Below, piece by piece: positions 1 to 9,783 of a stretch of 24,868 bases of DNA. Each line of letters starts with the position of its first letter. The first letter of the stretch is position 1. The position numbers and the translations under genes are program-made. Origin of the DNA: Bacillota bacterium (GTDB taxonomy: Bacteria; Bacillota; Clostridia; Christensenellales; Aristaeellaceae); NCBI GenBank assembly GCA_023435435.1, contig JAEYRW010000147.1:1-24868 (forward strand), read 5' to 3'. The notes below the pieces were generated by a model. That model searched no databases. It saw only the letters and a program-made list of their open reading frames with translations, and was not told the DNA's origin.

Positions 1-22
1 CGCGAGGGCAGCGCCCTCGCCG
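1..22 (-). repeat. Module A 3'-end element, truncated by the window edge
   Basis: This 22-bp stretch directly abuts the stop codon of the CotH-like gene and forms a GC-rich hairpin (GCGAGGGC / GCCCTCGC). Its sequence matches the end of the element behind the aldolase gene at 16986-17004. It is therefore read as the gene-proximal part of a module A copy whose remainder lies left of the window. No classical U-tract is visible. Confidence 0.55.
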
Positions 23-2917
23 TTACTTTTGGCCCTCTCCCAGCGTCGGCCTCACATAGGCGTCCGCCGCGGCCAGCGCGTCCGCGAAATAGAGGGCGGC
101 CTCGTCGTCGGTGAGGGAAAAGGCGGAGATAAGGTATCCGATGAGCTTTTCGGGCCGTTGTTCGGCGTAGCGCAGCATGCTCTTGACGTAGCTGCTCCAG
201 GTGGAGACGGAGGTTCCCCAGCGGGCGCACTGGGCGGCCATATCGGGGGCCAGGGTTTCGTAGCGGTCGTAGATTTTTTCGGCGACGTTCTGGGCGGAGA
301 AGTTGGTGGCGAGCAAATCGCCCATGATGGTCAGAAACCGGTCGCGAAGTCCATCGTTTTTCATCATCTCGCGGAACAGGGTATTGTCCTGGGTGGTGAT
401 GGTGCCGGCAGGCTCGTCGTCGAGCCACATGGCGGGCGTGTCCTTGTCGATCTGGAAGCTCAGGTCGAGGTCGTAGAGCACCCACTTCCACGTTCCGTCC
501 GGCACGCGGTAGGCGCGCAGGTTATTGAGGTCGAGGTTTCCGGTGTACATCTGAACCGCCACGTAGGTGAGATAATTATCGATGTCCACATACTTGGCGA
601 GTTCCGCGACCACATCCTCGGACTGAAGGCCCACGTCCTCCACCTTGCCCATGATCCGGTCGTAGGTCTTCCGGGAACCCGCGAGGGTGTACTTGGTGGC
701 GTCGCCCTCGAGATAATCGATGTCGTCCGTGGCATCGAGGCCCTCGAAGCGGGCGATGGATTCGAGATTCACGTGCTCGCGCATGTTGTACACGCCCCAG
801 TACACCCCGTTGACATAGAGCACGCAAAGCTCCGTTTCCTGGTAATAAAGCCCCGTGCCCGCCGCCAGCGAGGTCAGGATGGAGTCCCGCATGTGCGTCT
901 GGAACACGTCCTGGCCGGAGGCGCGCATGACGAACGAGTCGTACGCATCCGCGTCGCGGCCCGAAAACAGCGCGCAGTCAAAGTCCGCCGTCCCGTAGAC
1001 GCGCTTGGCGCGCAGCGTAAACGCCTTCTGGGCGAACCGCACCCGGCTGGAATGCCCGCTCATGCGCAGTCCGCACACCTGGGAAGCCATAAGCGTGCCG
1101 TCGTAATCGTAAATCTCGCACGAGACCGTCACATCGTCCTTGGCGCCGGTGTTCAGAACGCCGTCCGTGCCGTTGAGCGCGGCCCAATCCCCCGAGACGG
1201 CGACCACCCGGAGGTTCGTCGCCTCGCCGAACACATACGTCCGCGCGGCCACATAGGAATCCAGCATGTCCGCGGCCACCGCCTTTGCGCGCACCACCGT
1301 CGTGGCGCTCAGGGCAAAGGGCCCGGAATACACATAGGAATCCGCCCCCGGCTCGGAGCCGTCGAGCGTGTAGTAGATGGTCGCGCCTTCCTCCGCCGAA
1401 AGGGCGATGAGAATCGGCGCGGTCTCCATAATCCCGCCATCCAGGGAAAATTCCACCTCGTCCGCGCGCTTTGTGTAGGACGTGCCCGCGTTGGCCCGGC
1501 CCGGCGTCGGCTTTGTGAAGTACCGGTAGCAATCGAAGCCGTCCGCGCGCCCGACGGTCACATCCACCGACACGCCCGTCACCGCCACCTCGTCCACGAT
1601 TTTACCGCTCGCATCCGAAAGCACCGCCTGCTCGTCGCCGTCGAAGGAGAGCGCGAACCCCTCGGCATAAAACAGGCCCCCGGCATCCTCGCCGCCGGCC
1701 TCGTCGCCCGTCAGGCAGATGACGGCGTAACTCCCCGCCGCCAAGACCGTTCCGCCCGGGAACGTCCACTTTCCCGGCGCACTCCGGTCGTCCGAAATCC
1801 CCCAGCCGGAAATGTCGCGGTCCGCGCTCGAGGAATTGTAAAGCTCGATCCAGTCATAATTGGTGCTGTACGCCGCCGCGATCTCGTTGATGTAAATCCC
1901 GGAATCGTTTTCGGTAAGCGCCTCGTATCCTCCGCCGCGGAACGCCCGGACACCCGCCGCTGTGTTGGCATGCCCCGGGGTGGGCGCGAGGATGGTCACA
2001 TAGGAACCGTCCGCCGCGCGGGAAAGCGACTGATCCTTCTTCAATTCGTCGTATGTCACCCAACCCGCAATCGCGCCGTCCGCGTTCAGAAGCCACACAC
2101 TCTCCCCGTCCGCGTCCAGCTTGAAACCGGTGCCCTTTGCCCCCGTGAGCCAGACAATTAAATACTCCCCCGCGCCGATGGTGACGCCGTCCAGGGAAAG
2201 CTTCGTCCGGTCGGCCATGTCGTCGGTGAGCCGCCAGCCGGTCAGGTCGATGGGGGCGTCGGTGGCGTTGTAAAGCTCCAGCCAGTCGGGATAATTCCCA
2301 TCTTCGTCCGCCAGCGTGGTACGGTTCTTGGCCATCAGCTCGCTGATGAAAACCGCACCGTCCGCAAGCGCGGGATAGACGAGGGATTCGTAGCTTTCCC
2401 GGGTGTTCGAAAGCCCCGGCGTATATTCTTCCGTGAGCGCCCACGCGTCCGTCCCCTCGTCCCGCGCGTATGCCTCGCCCGGCGCCATGGGCGGCGTCGC
2501 GACGGCATCCTGGGCCTGCCCGGACGCGTCCAGAAGGGACAGATACGCCCCCGCGCGCGGTATGTCGAAGGCGATGGCGGCATCCGTCCCGCAGGAGAGC
2601 ACCGCGCGCGCGCCGGGCGCGAGGGTCGCGATGCCCAGCGCGTACGCCGCGCGCGTGTCGGTTCCGCAGGCGATCTTCCAGCCGGAGAGGTCGACGGTTT
2701 CTCCGGACGTATTTTCAATTTCGATCCAGTCCTGGTACCCCGCTCCGGTGCGCCAGGCGGCCTCGTTGTCGGCCATGACTTCGGTGATGCGAATCCCCGC
2801 GTCACGGGACACGGAAAAGCCGTCCATGCGCGAAAGCGCAAAGGACAGCACACAGACCGCAGCCATGAGCGCACCGAAGCCGAGCCACTCCAGCGCGGAA
2901 TATCCAATCTTCTTCAT
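23..2917 (-). CDS. Membrane-anchored protein with three lamin-tail domains, chitobiase-like domain and CotH kinase domain
   Basis: The protein has 964 residues from the chosen start. An N-terminal hydrophobic segment (about residues 8-28) suggests export with a membrane anchor. Three lamin-tail (LTD) repeats follow near residues 40, 190 and 344, each with the pattern EhhA.N…DW(I/L)E(I/L)(Y/E)N…(D/I)hSGW. A chitobiase/hexosaminidase C-terminal-like module with YYTLDGSEP sits around 490-560. The rest is a CotH-type domain with the metal-binding-like LYDLDLSF (D816, D818) and GVYWGVYNMREH. CotH proteins are atypical protein kinases, first known from spore coats; the substrate here is unknown. 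I chose the start at 2917 because AGGA lies about 10 nt upstream, whereas the alternative at 2926 is too close to it. The domain order suggests a surface protein that binds a polymer or partner through its LTDs. Confidence 0.85.
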   Translation of the reverse strand: MKKIGYSALEWLGFGALMAAVCVLSFALSRMDGFSVSRDAGIRITEVMADNEAAWRTGAGYQDWIEIENTSGETVDLSGWKIACGTDTRAAYALGIATLAPGARAVLSCGTDAAIAFDIPRAGAYLSLLDASGQAQDAVATPPMAPGEAYARDEGTDAWALTEEYTPGLSNTRESYESLVYPALADGAVFISELMAKNRTTLADEDGNYPDWLELYNATDAPIDLTGWRLTDDMADRTKLSLDGVTIGAGEYLIVWLTGAKGTGFKLDADGESVWLLNADGAIAGWVTYDELKKDQSLSRAADGSYVTILAPTPGHANTAAGVRAFRGGGYEALTENDSGIYINEIAAAYSTNYDWIELYNSSSADRDISGWGISDDRSAPGKWTFPGGTVLAAGSYAVICLTGDEAGGEDAGGLFYAEGFALSFDGDEQAVLSDASGKIVDEVAVTGVSVDVTVGRADGFDCYRYFTKPTPGRANAGTSYTKRADEVEFSLDGGIMETAPILIALSAEEGATIYYTLDGSEPGADSYVYSGPFALSATTVVRAKAVAADMLDSYVAARTYVFGEATNLRVVAVSGDWAALNGTDGVLNTGAKDDVTVSCEIYDYDGTLMASQVCGLRMSGHSSRVRFAQKAFTLRAKRVYGTADFDCALFSGRDADAYDSFVMRASGQDVFQTHMRDSILTSLAAGTGLYYQETELCVLYVNGVYWGVYNMREHVNLESIARFEGLDATDDIDYLEGDATKYTLAGSRKTYDRIMGKVEDVGLQSEDVVAELAKYVDIDNYLTYVAVQMYTGNLDLNNLRAYRVPDGTWKWVLYDLDLSFQIDKDTPAMWLDDEPAGTITTQDNTLFREMMKNDGLRDRFLTIMGDLLATNFSAQNVAEKIYDRYETLAPDMAAQCARWGTSVSTWSSYVKSMLRYAEQRPEKLIGYLISAFSLTDDEAALYFADALAAADAYVRPTLGEGQK

Positions 2918-3013
2918 GCGAAGCATTTCCTGACGTGATATTACTCTTCATATTAGACGCAATGATGGGCAAAACTGATACATTTTTGATTCCAATTTAA
3001 TAATTTCCACAAT

Positions 3014-3052
3014 AAAAAACCCGCGCGGCGGCCCAAGGCCGATCCGCGCGGG
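3014..3052 (-). terminator. Rho-independent terminator of the purB-purA operon
   Basis: On the minus strand, CCCGCGCGG pairs with CCGCGCGGG (positions 3044-3052 and 3020-3028). An inner CGGCC/GGCCG helix is closed by a TTG loop. Six U residues follow (3014-3019). It lies just downstream of the purA stop. Confidence 0.92.
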
Positions 3053-3072
3053 GAAAAGACAGATCTACAATT

Positions 3073-4332
3073 TTACAGTTCGATGTACTCGTCCCGCGCC
3101 GCGCCCACAGACACGTACCGGATGCGGCAGGCAACGGCTTCCTCCAGGAAACGCACGTACTTCTGGGCGTTTTTCGGAAGCTCCGCAAACGTCCGGCAGC
3201 CCGAAATGTCCGCCTTCCAGCCGTCCATTTCCTCGTAGACGGGCTTGGCGCTGTTCAGGCGGTCGCCCACCATGAAATCGGCCGTCCTTTCGCCGTCCAC
3301 CTCGTACTGCGTGCACACGGGAATTTTGTCCATGTACGAAAGCACGTCCAGCTTCGTCACCGCCAGCTCGTCCGGGCCCTGCATGAGCACGCCGTACTTC
3401 GACGCCGGAACATCGAAGCCGCCCACGCGCCGGGGACGCCCGGTGGCCGCGCCGTACTCGCCGCCCGCGTCGCGCAGCGCCTTGCCCGCCTCGCCGAACA
3501 GCTCGCAGGTGAACGGGCCTTCTCCCACGCAGGAAGAATATGCCTTCATGATGCCCACCACCCGGTCGAGCCGCCGCCCGGGAATGCCCGCGCCAATGGG
3601 CGCGTAGGCGGCAAGCGTGGTGGAGGAAGAGGTGTAGGGATAGATGCCGAAATCGATGTCCCTGAGGGCGCCCAACTGCGCCTCGAAGATCACGCTGTCG
3701 GCGGCGGCGAGAAGCGCCGTGGTGTCGCAGATAAAGTCCGCGAAGGGCATGCCGAACTTCTCGAGCCAGTCAATCATGTCCTGAACCGCGATGGGCTGAT
3801 GCCCGTAGCCGCCCGAGACGGTGAGGTTCTTCCACTCGAGAATGTTCTCGAGCTTGCCGCGCAGCGTTCCGGGGTTCAGAAGATCCGCCATGCGCAGCAC
3901 CTTTTTCATGTACCGGTCGGCGTACACGGGCGCGATGCCCCGGCGGGTGGAGCCGAACTTGCGGTCCGCCAGCCTGTCCTCCTCGAGGTTGTCCAGAAGC
4001 TTGTGATACGGCATGCAGATGACCGCGCGGTCTGAAATTTTGAGGTGCCCGGGCGTCACTGCAATGCCTGCCGCGCGCAGGCGGTCCACCTCGCCGAACA
4101 GGTGCTCCAGGTCCACCACCATGCCCGGGCCCATGACGTTGACCGTATCCTCGCGCAAAATGCCCGAGGGCAGAAGGTTCAGGATGAACTTTCCGCGGGG
4201 ATTTACCACTGTGTGTCCCGCGTTGTTGCCGCCCTGATAGCGCGCCACCATTTTATAGTCCTGCGAGAGCAGGTCAACCATGCGGCCCTTGCCCTCGTCG
4301 CCCCAGTTGATTCCAACAACAGCAGTCAGCAT
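3073..4332 (-). CDS. purA: Adenylosuccinate synthetase
   Basis: PurA joins IMP and aspartate using GTP to make adenylosuccinate, the first committed step to AMP. The 419-residue length is typical. Near the N-terminus are the GTP-binding and catalytic WGDEGKGR (D12 as general base) and GGNNAGHT (H40). The C-terminal half holds GAATGRPRRVGGFD and TKLDVL. The usual FEGAQGTLLDID block reads FEAQLGALRDID, and the IMP loop reads GSTRRGIAP instead of GTTGRGIGP. I believe these variants mark a known clostridial branch rather than a dead enzyme. GGAGGAC precedes the ATG by six bases. It lies 12 nt after purB in one transcription unit and is followed by a strong terminator. Confidence 0.95.
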   Translation of the reverse strand: MLTAVVGINWGDEGKGRMVDLLSQDYKMVARYQGGNNAGHTVVNPRGKFILNLLPSGILREDTVNVMGPGMVVDLEHLFGEVDRLRAAGIAVTPGHLKISDRAVICMPYHKLLDNLEEDRLADRKFGSTRRGIAPVYADRYMKKVLRMADLLNPGTLRGKLENILEWKNLTVSGGYGHQPIAVQDMIDWLEKFGMPFADFICDTTALLAAADSVIFEAQLGALRDIDFGIYPYTSSSTTLAAYAPIGAGIPGRRLDRVVGIMKAYSSCVGEGPFTCELFGEAGKALRDAGGEYGAATGRPRRVGGFDVPASKYGVLMQGPDELAVTKLDVLSYMDKIPVCTQYEVDGERTADFMVGDRLNSAKPVYEEMDGWKADISGCRTFAELPKNAQKYVRFLEEAVACRIRYVSVGAARDEYIEL

Positions 4333-4344
4333 AAACTTGTCCTC

Positions 4345-5775
4345 CTATACGTTGACCTGCGCGTCCGCGCCGAGAAGCACCCGGTTCGCCTGCAGCGCGG
4401 GCTCGATATAATCCGCGATGAAGGATTCCGTCTGGAAGGGCGCGAGGCCCACAAACGCGTTTACGTTGAGGATCTCCTCAAGCGCCGCGTCATCCAAATG
4501 GAAGCGCACGTCGGCCCGGAGCTTTTCCATGAGGTCGTTGTCTCCGCCCTCGAGCTTGACGTGCTGGGCGGTCTCGACGGAATACTGCCGGATGGCCTCG
4601 TGGAGCTCCTGCCGGTCGCCGCCCAGCGCCACGGCGCGCATGAGGATGTTTTCCGTCGCCATGAAGGGCAGCTCCTCCAGAAGGTGCTTTTCCATGACCT
4701 TGGGATAAACCCGGCAGCCGGAAATCACGTTGATGACGAGTGTCAGGATGGCGTCCACCGCCAGGAACGCCTCCGGGATGGCGATTCTGCGGTTGGCGGA
4801 ATCATCCAGGGTGCGCTCAAGCCACTGGGTGGCAGCGGTCACCGCCGGGTTCTGGGCGTCGGCAATGACATAGCGCGCGAGGGATGTGATCCGCTCGCAG
4901 CGCATGGGATTGCGCTTGTACGCCATGGCGGAGGAGCCCACCTGCCCGGATTCAAAGGGCTCGTCAAATTCCTTCAGGTGGGAGAGGAGCCGGATGTCGG
5001 TGGCCATCTTGGAGGCCGACTGGGCGATGCCCGAGAGGACGCCCACCACGAACGCGTCCACCTTGCGCGAATAGGTCTGTCCGGAGACCGGCGCGCAGGC
5101 TGGGAAATCCATCTTCGCGGCGATCCGCGCCTCGAGGGCCAGAACCTTGTCCCGGTCGCCGCCGAACAGCTCCAAGAAGCTCGCGCCGGTGCCGGTGGTG
5201 CCCTTGCAGCCCAGAAGCTTGAGGTTTGAAAGCTCGAAATCGAGCCGTTCGAGGTCCATCAAAAAATCCTGCGCCCAGAGGGTCGCGCGCTTGCCCAGGG
5301 TTGTGGGCTGCGCGGCCTGGAAATGGGTGTAGGCGAGGGTCGGAACATCCTTATGGGTCTTCGCGAACGCGCCGATTGCCGCGACGGCGTTCACGAGCAG
5401 TTTTTTGATCTGGAGAAGCCCCGCGCGCATCTGGATGACGTCGGTGTTGTCGCCCACGTAGCAGGATGTCGCGCCCAGGTGAATGATGGGCTTGGCGGAG
5501 GGACAGAGGTCGCCGTAAGCGTGCAGATGGGCCATCACGTCGTGGCGGAGTTTTTTTTCATAGTCCGCCGCAAGCGCGTAATCGATGTCCTCGATGTGGG
5601 CGCGCATCTCGTCGAGCTGCGCGTCGGTGATCCCGAGGCCCAGCTCCTGTTCGCTCTCGGCCAGGGCGATCCACAGCCTGCGCCAGGTGGAGAATTTGAA
5701 GTCGGGCGAGAAGATAAACTGCATCCTGCGCGACGCGTAGCGCGAGCACAGCGGGCTCTCGTAACTGTCCTTCAT
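4345..5775 (-). CDS. purB: Adenylosuccinate lyase
   Basis: PurB removes fumarate from SAICAR and from adenylosuccinate, acting twice in purine synthesis. The product has 476 residues when started at the ATG at 5775, which has GGAGGTT seven bases upstream. The open frame runs a further 77 codons upstream but crosses the promoter, so that extension is rejected. The fumarase/aspartase signature SSAMAYKRNPMRCERI (S281/S282, K287) is clear, as are TSCYVGDNTD and the active-site region YTHFQAAQPTTLGKR. The YKRNPMR form and overall length resemble the eukaryote-like lyase branch rather than the Bacillus type with HKRNP. It is the first gene of a purB-purA operon with a consensus promoter. Confidence 0.95.
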   Translation of the reverse strand: MKDSYESPLCSRYASRRMQFIFSPDFKFSTWRRLWIALAESEQELGLGITDAQLDEMRAHIEDIDYALAADYEKKLRHDVMAHLHAYGDLCPSAKPIIHLGATSCYVGDNTDVIQMRAGLLQIKKLLVNAVAAIGAFAKTHKDVPTLAYTHFQAAQPTTLGKRATLWAQDFLMDLERLDFELSNLKLLGCKGTTGTGASFLELFGGDRDKVLALEARIAAKMDFPACAPVSGQTYSRKVDAFVVGVLSGIAQSASKMATDIRLLSHLKEFDEPFESGQVGSSAMAYKRNPMRCERITSLARYVIADAQNPAVTAATQWLERTLDDSANRRIAIPEAFLAVDAILTLVINVISGCRVYPKVMEKHLLEELPFMATENILMRAVALGGDRQELHEAIRQYSVETAQHVKLEGGDNDLMEKLRADVRFHLDDAALEEILNVNAFVGLAPFQTESFIADYIEPALQANRVLLGADAQVNV

Positions 5776-5805
5776 AAAAGAACCTCCAAAAAACACACTG
5801 CCCCT

Positions 5806-5834
5806 ATTATATCCCCGCTTTGCCGCGTTATCAA
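5806..5834 (-). promoter_or_regulatory. Sigma-A-type promoter of purB-purA
   Basis: On the minus strand TTGATA (5829-5834) and TATAAT (5806-5811) are separated by exactly 17 bases. This places the start site near 5799 and gives a short leader of about 25 nt before the purB ATG. No purine riboswitch fits in so short a leader. Confidence 0.88.
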
Positions 5835-5871
5835 GTAAACAAAGGTTATGTATAAATATAAATGCTCCGGA

Positions 5872-5915
5872 GAAAGCCCCGCCGTTCCTCCTCGTGGGGC
5901 GGACGGGGCAGCTTT
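5872..5915. repeat. Imperfect inverted repeat upstream of purB
   Basis: GAAAGCCCCG pairs with CGGGGCAGCTTTC, apart from a small bulge, across a loop rich in GC. It lies upstream of the purB promoter and downstream of the glmS repeat block. Its role is not clear; it may be the distal part of the repeat cluster. Confidence 0.4.
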
Positions 5916-5951
5916 CGCAGCCATGCTTCGGATTCCCGTATAGCAAAATCA

Positions 5952-6004
5952 GATCGGTCGGGGCTTGGGCCCCCGACCGACCTGACGGACAAAATATGAA
6001 TTTC
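5952..6004 (+). repeat. Module B palindrome with conserved tail (copy B1)
   Basis: TCGGTCGGGG (5954-5963) pairs perfectly with CCCCGACCGA (5971-5980). The hairpin is followed by the tail CGGACAAAATATGAATTTC (5986-6004). Copies B2 and B3 near 16822-16942 share the tail and the GG(C/A)CYTGG-type centre but have different stem arms that still pair. The tail points toward the glmS 3' end, as it points toward the gene in the other two copies. Confidence 0.75.
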
Positions 6005-6009
6005 ATCTC

Positions 6010-6171
6010 AGTGCTCCATCCATGGCAGAAGCCGCGGAATTCGGCGCGTCCCTTTTGTTCCTGGCACGAAGCCGGAGCGCAGGCGCAGCAGAGCTACGTC
6101 AAGCGGAGGGCGGCAAAGCCAGGGGCGAAAGGGTCCGTCGAAAACGCGGGTTCCGTTGTGGTTGGAGTACT
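6010..6171. mobile_element. Putative 162-bp MITE-like insertion with imperfect 8-bp inverted ends
   Basis: The segment starts AGTGCTCC (6010-6017) and ends GGAGTACT (6164-6171), matching as inverted repeats at 7 of 8 positions. It separates module A2 (ends 6177) from module B1 (ends 6004). In the other two copies these modules are 8-9 nt apart. Removing 6010-6171 leaves a 10-nt junction reading GGACGGAGAT, close to GGACAGGGA behind the UroD-like gene. No transposase and no obvious target duplication are visible. A 75-codon GTG-initiated minus-strand frame overlaps it (6008-6235) but has no convincing ribosome site. Confidence 0.5.
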
Positions 6172-6176
6172 CGTCC

Positions 6177-6238
6177 GGGATTCTCAAGGGACAATGTCCC
6201 TTGCGCGGGGGTGCGGGGGGCGGCGCCCCCTGCACGTC
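6177..6238 (-). repeat. Module A 3'-end element behind glmS (copy A2)
   Basis: Read in the sense of glmS, a GC-rich hairpin (GTGC…GCAC, 6211-6235) is followed by CAAGGGACA/TGTCCCTTG and the terminal GAATCCC. It starts about 12 nt after the glmS stop. The same two hairpins in the same order occur behind four other genes here. There is no U-tract, so it is not a textbook terminator, though it may serve as one or stabilise the mRNA end. Confidence 0.7.
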
Positions 6239-6250
6239 ATTTCTCTCTCC

Positions 6251-8077
6251 CTACTCCACCGTTACTGACTTTGCCAGGTTTTTGGGCTTATCGATGTCGC
6301 AGCCGTTGGCGTATGCGACGTAATAGGCGAAGAGCTGGAGGGGAACGATTTCGACGACGGGCATGAAGAGGGGATCGATGACGGGGACAAAGAGCGCGTC
6401 GTCGGCTTCGGCGAAGATGCGCTTGTTGCCCTCGGGGGTAACGCCCAGAACCTTCGCGCCGCGGGCCTTGACCTCCTTGATGTTGTTCATCATCTTGTCA
6501 AAGAGCGGCTCGTGGCAGGCAAGGGCCACCACCAGGCGGTCCTGTTCGATGAGGGCGATGGTGCCATGCTTGAGCTCCCCGGCGGCATAGGCCTCCGAGT
6601 GAATGTAGGAAATCTCCTTGAGCTTGAGAGAGCCCTCGAGACAGACCGCGTAGTCAATGTTGCGTCCGATGAAGAACACGGACTCGTTTTTCGCGTATCG
6701 TTTGGCCAGATACTCGGCATGGTGGTTGAGGTCGATGGCGCGCTGCATCATGGGCGGCACCTTCTGAAGTTCGGCAATGAGCGCCACCTCCCGCGCGGCG
6801 TCGATTTTCCCGAGGAGGGAGGCAAAGCGGATGGCGACGAGGTAGAGCACGGACACCTGCGTGGTGTAGCCCTTGGTGGTGGCCACGGCGATCTCCGGCC
6901 CGGCCCAGGTGTAGATGACGTCGTCGGCCAGCTTTGAAACGGCGGAGCCCACTACATTTACGATGGCCATCACCCGCGCGCCCCGGGCCTTGCATTCCCG
7001 CATGGCGGCCAGCGTGTCGGCCGTCTCGCCGGACTGGGAAATGGCGATCACCAAAACGTCCGGTCCGATGCCCACCGCCCGGTAGCGAAGCTCGCTGGCA
7101 ATCTCCACCCGCACGGGAATCCCGGTGAGGTCCTCAATGGCGTAGCGTCCCATGCAGCCCGCGTGAAAGGCGGAACCGCAGGCGGTGAGCACGATTTCCC
7201 GCACGCCCTGAAGGTCGGCGGAAGTCAGCTTCATGTCGTCGAGGAAGACCGCGCCGTCCTTGATGCGGGCGTCCACGGTGGACTTGACGGCCCGGGGCTG
7301 TTCCATGATCTCCTTGAGCATGAAGTGCTCAAAGCCGCCCTTTTCCGCCGCCTCCACGTCCCAGGTGATGCGCGTGGCCTCGCGCTCCACCTCGTGTCCG
7401 GTCTCGTCGAAGATGCGCACGCCGTTTTCGGAAATCTCCGCGAACTCCCCGTCGTTCAGGTATTTCACAGACCTCGTATAGGCGATGAAGGCGGTGATGT
7501 CCGAGGCGAAGTAGTTTTCGCCCACGCCCAGGCCGATGATGAGCGGGCTTTCCTCTCGCAGGGCGTAGACGACGCCGGGCGTGTCGGCGCACACCACGCC
7601 CAGGGCGTAGCTGCCCTTGAGCCGTCCGGCGGCCTTGAGGATGGCGCGGCGGACGTCTCCCTCGTAATACGCGCCGATGAGCTGAACCGCGACCTCGGTA
7701 TCGGTGTCGCTTTTGAACTTCACGCCCGTGGCAACCAGCTCCGCCCGCAGCTCCGCGTAATTTTCGATGATCCCGTTGTGCACGATGGCGAACTTGCCGT
7801 CCTGGGAAACGTGGGGATGCGCGTTGACCTCGTTGGGCGCGCCGTGGGTCGCCCAGCGGGTGTGCGCCACCCCCGCGTGTCCGGCGAGGGCCTCGCCGTC
7901 CCGCGTTTTTTCGCACAGGTTTTTGATCATGCCGATGGTCTTGACAAGCTCGATGCTGTTTTCGCCGTTCAGCGCGATGCCGGCGGAGTCATAGCCCCTG
8001 TACTCGAGCTTTGAAAGCGCCTGCAGAAGCACCGGCGCGGCCTTCCGGGGTCCCGAAAATCCCACGATTCCACACAT
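6251..8077 (-). CDS. glmS: Glutamine-fructose-6-phosphate aminotransferase (isomerizing)
   Basis: GlmS makes glucosamine-6-phosphate from fructose-6-phosphate and glutamine, the entry to peptidoglycan amino sugars. The 608-residue product begins MCGIVGFSG, so removal of Met exposes the catalytic N-terminal cysteine. The frame could start at a GTG at 8086, but that GTG is part of the Shine-Dalgarno TGAGGTG, and the cysteine must be terminal, so the ATG at 8077 is chosen. The glutaminase half has THNG-type HNGIIENY. The isomerase half carries two SIS domains with SQSGETADT and TTKGYTTQ. The C-terminus DKPKNLAKSVTVE is typical. The gene lies 71 bp after pyrG, beyond a terminator, with no room for a glmS ribozyme. 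Confidence 0.97.
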   Translation of the reverse strand: MCGIVGFSGPRKAAPVLLQALSKLEYRGYDSAGIALNGENSIELVKTIGMIKNLCEKTRDGEALAGHAGVAHTRWATHGAPNEVNAHPHVSQDGKFAIVHNGIIENYAELRAELVATGVKFKSDTDTEVAVQLIGAYYEGDVRRAILKAAGRLKGSYALGVVCADTPGVVYALREESPLIIGLGVGENYFASDITAFIAYTRSVKYLNDGEFAEISENGVRIFDETGHEVEREATRITWDVEAAEKGGFEHFMLKEIMEQPRAVKSTVDARIKDGAVFLDDMKLTSADLQGVREIVLTACGSAFHAGCMGRYAIEDLTGIPVRVEIASELRYRAVGIGPDVLVIAISQSGETADTLAAMRECKARGARVMAIVNVVGSAVSKLADDVIYTWAGPEIAVATTKGYTTQVSVLYLVAIRFASLLGKIDAAREVALIAELQKVPPMMQRAIDLNHHAEYLAKRYAKNESVFFIGRNIDYAVCLEGSLKLKEISYIHSEAYAAGELKHGTIALIEQDRLVVALACHEPLFDKMMNNIKEVKARGAKVLGVTPEGNKRIFAEADDALFVPVIDPLFMPVVEIVPLQLFAYYVAYANGCDIDKPKNLAKSVTVE

Positions 8078-8113
8078 GAAATTCACCTCATTTTATCTGT
8101 ATTCCGAAATGAC

Positions 8114-8143
8114 AAAAAGGGGAAGGAGCAAAAGCCCCTTCCC
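8114..8143 (-). terminator. Rho-independent terminator of pyrG
   Basis: On the minus strand GGGAAGGGGC pairs with GCTCCTTCCC (one G-U pair) around a TTTT loop, followed by CTTTTTTG. It sits five bases after the pyrG stop and should limit read-through into glmS. Confidence 0.93.
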
Positions 8144-8148
8144 GTGCT

Positions 8149-9762
<1,614 letters not shown>

Positions 9763-9783
9763 GGTCGATCTCCCTCCTTGCGT

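Noticed and set aside
29..2161. 710-codon plus-strand open frame antisense to the CotH-like gene
   Set aside because: It mirrors the G+C-rich codon pattern of the real gene, has no recognisable domains and is rich in His/Arg/Gly runs typical of antisense frames.
5776..6006. N-terminal extension of purB by 77 codons
   Set aside because: It would translate the promoter and part of the repeat region; the start at 5775 has a good ribosome site and fits the family length.
6008..6235. 75-codon minus-strand frame in the glmS-purB gap
   Set aside because: It starts at a GTG without a ribosome site and runs through module A and the putative insertion. Frames like this inside repeats are usually spurious, though a database search for repeated copies would be informative.
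8078..8113. Possible glmS promoter (TAAAAT at the end of the gap)
   Set aside because: The -35 would be a U-run of the pyrG terminator, and the start site would fall in the ribosome site; too weak to call.
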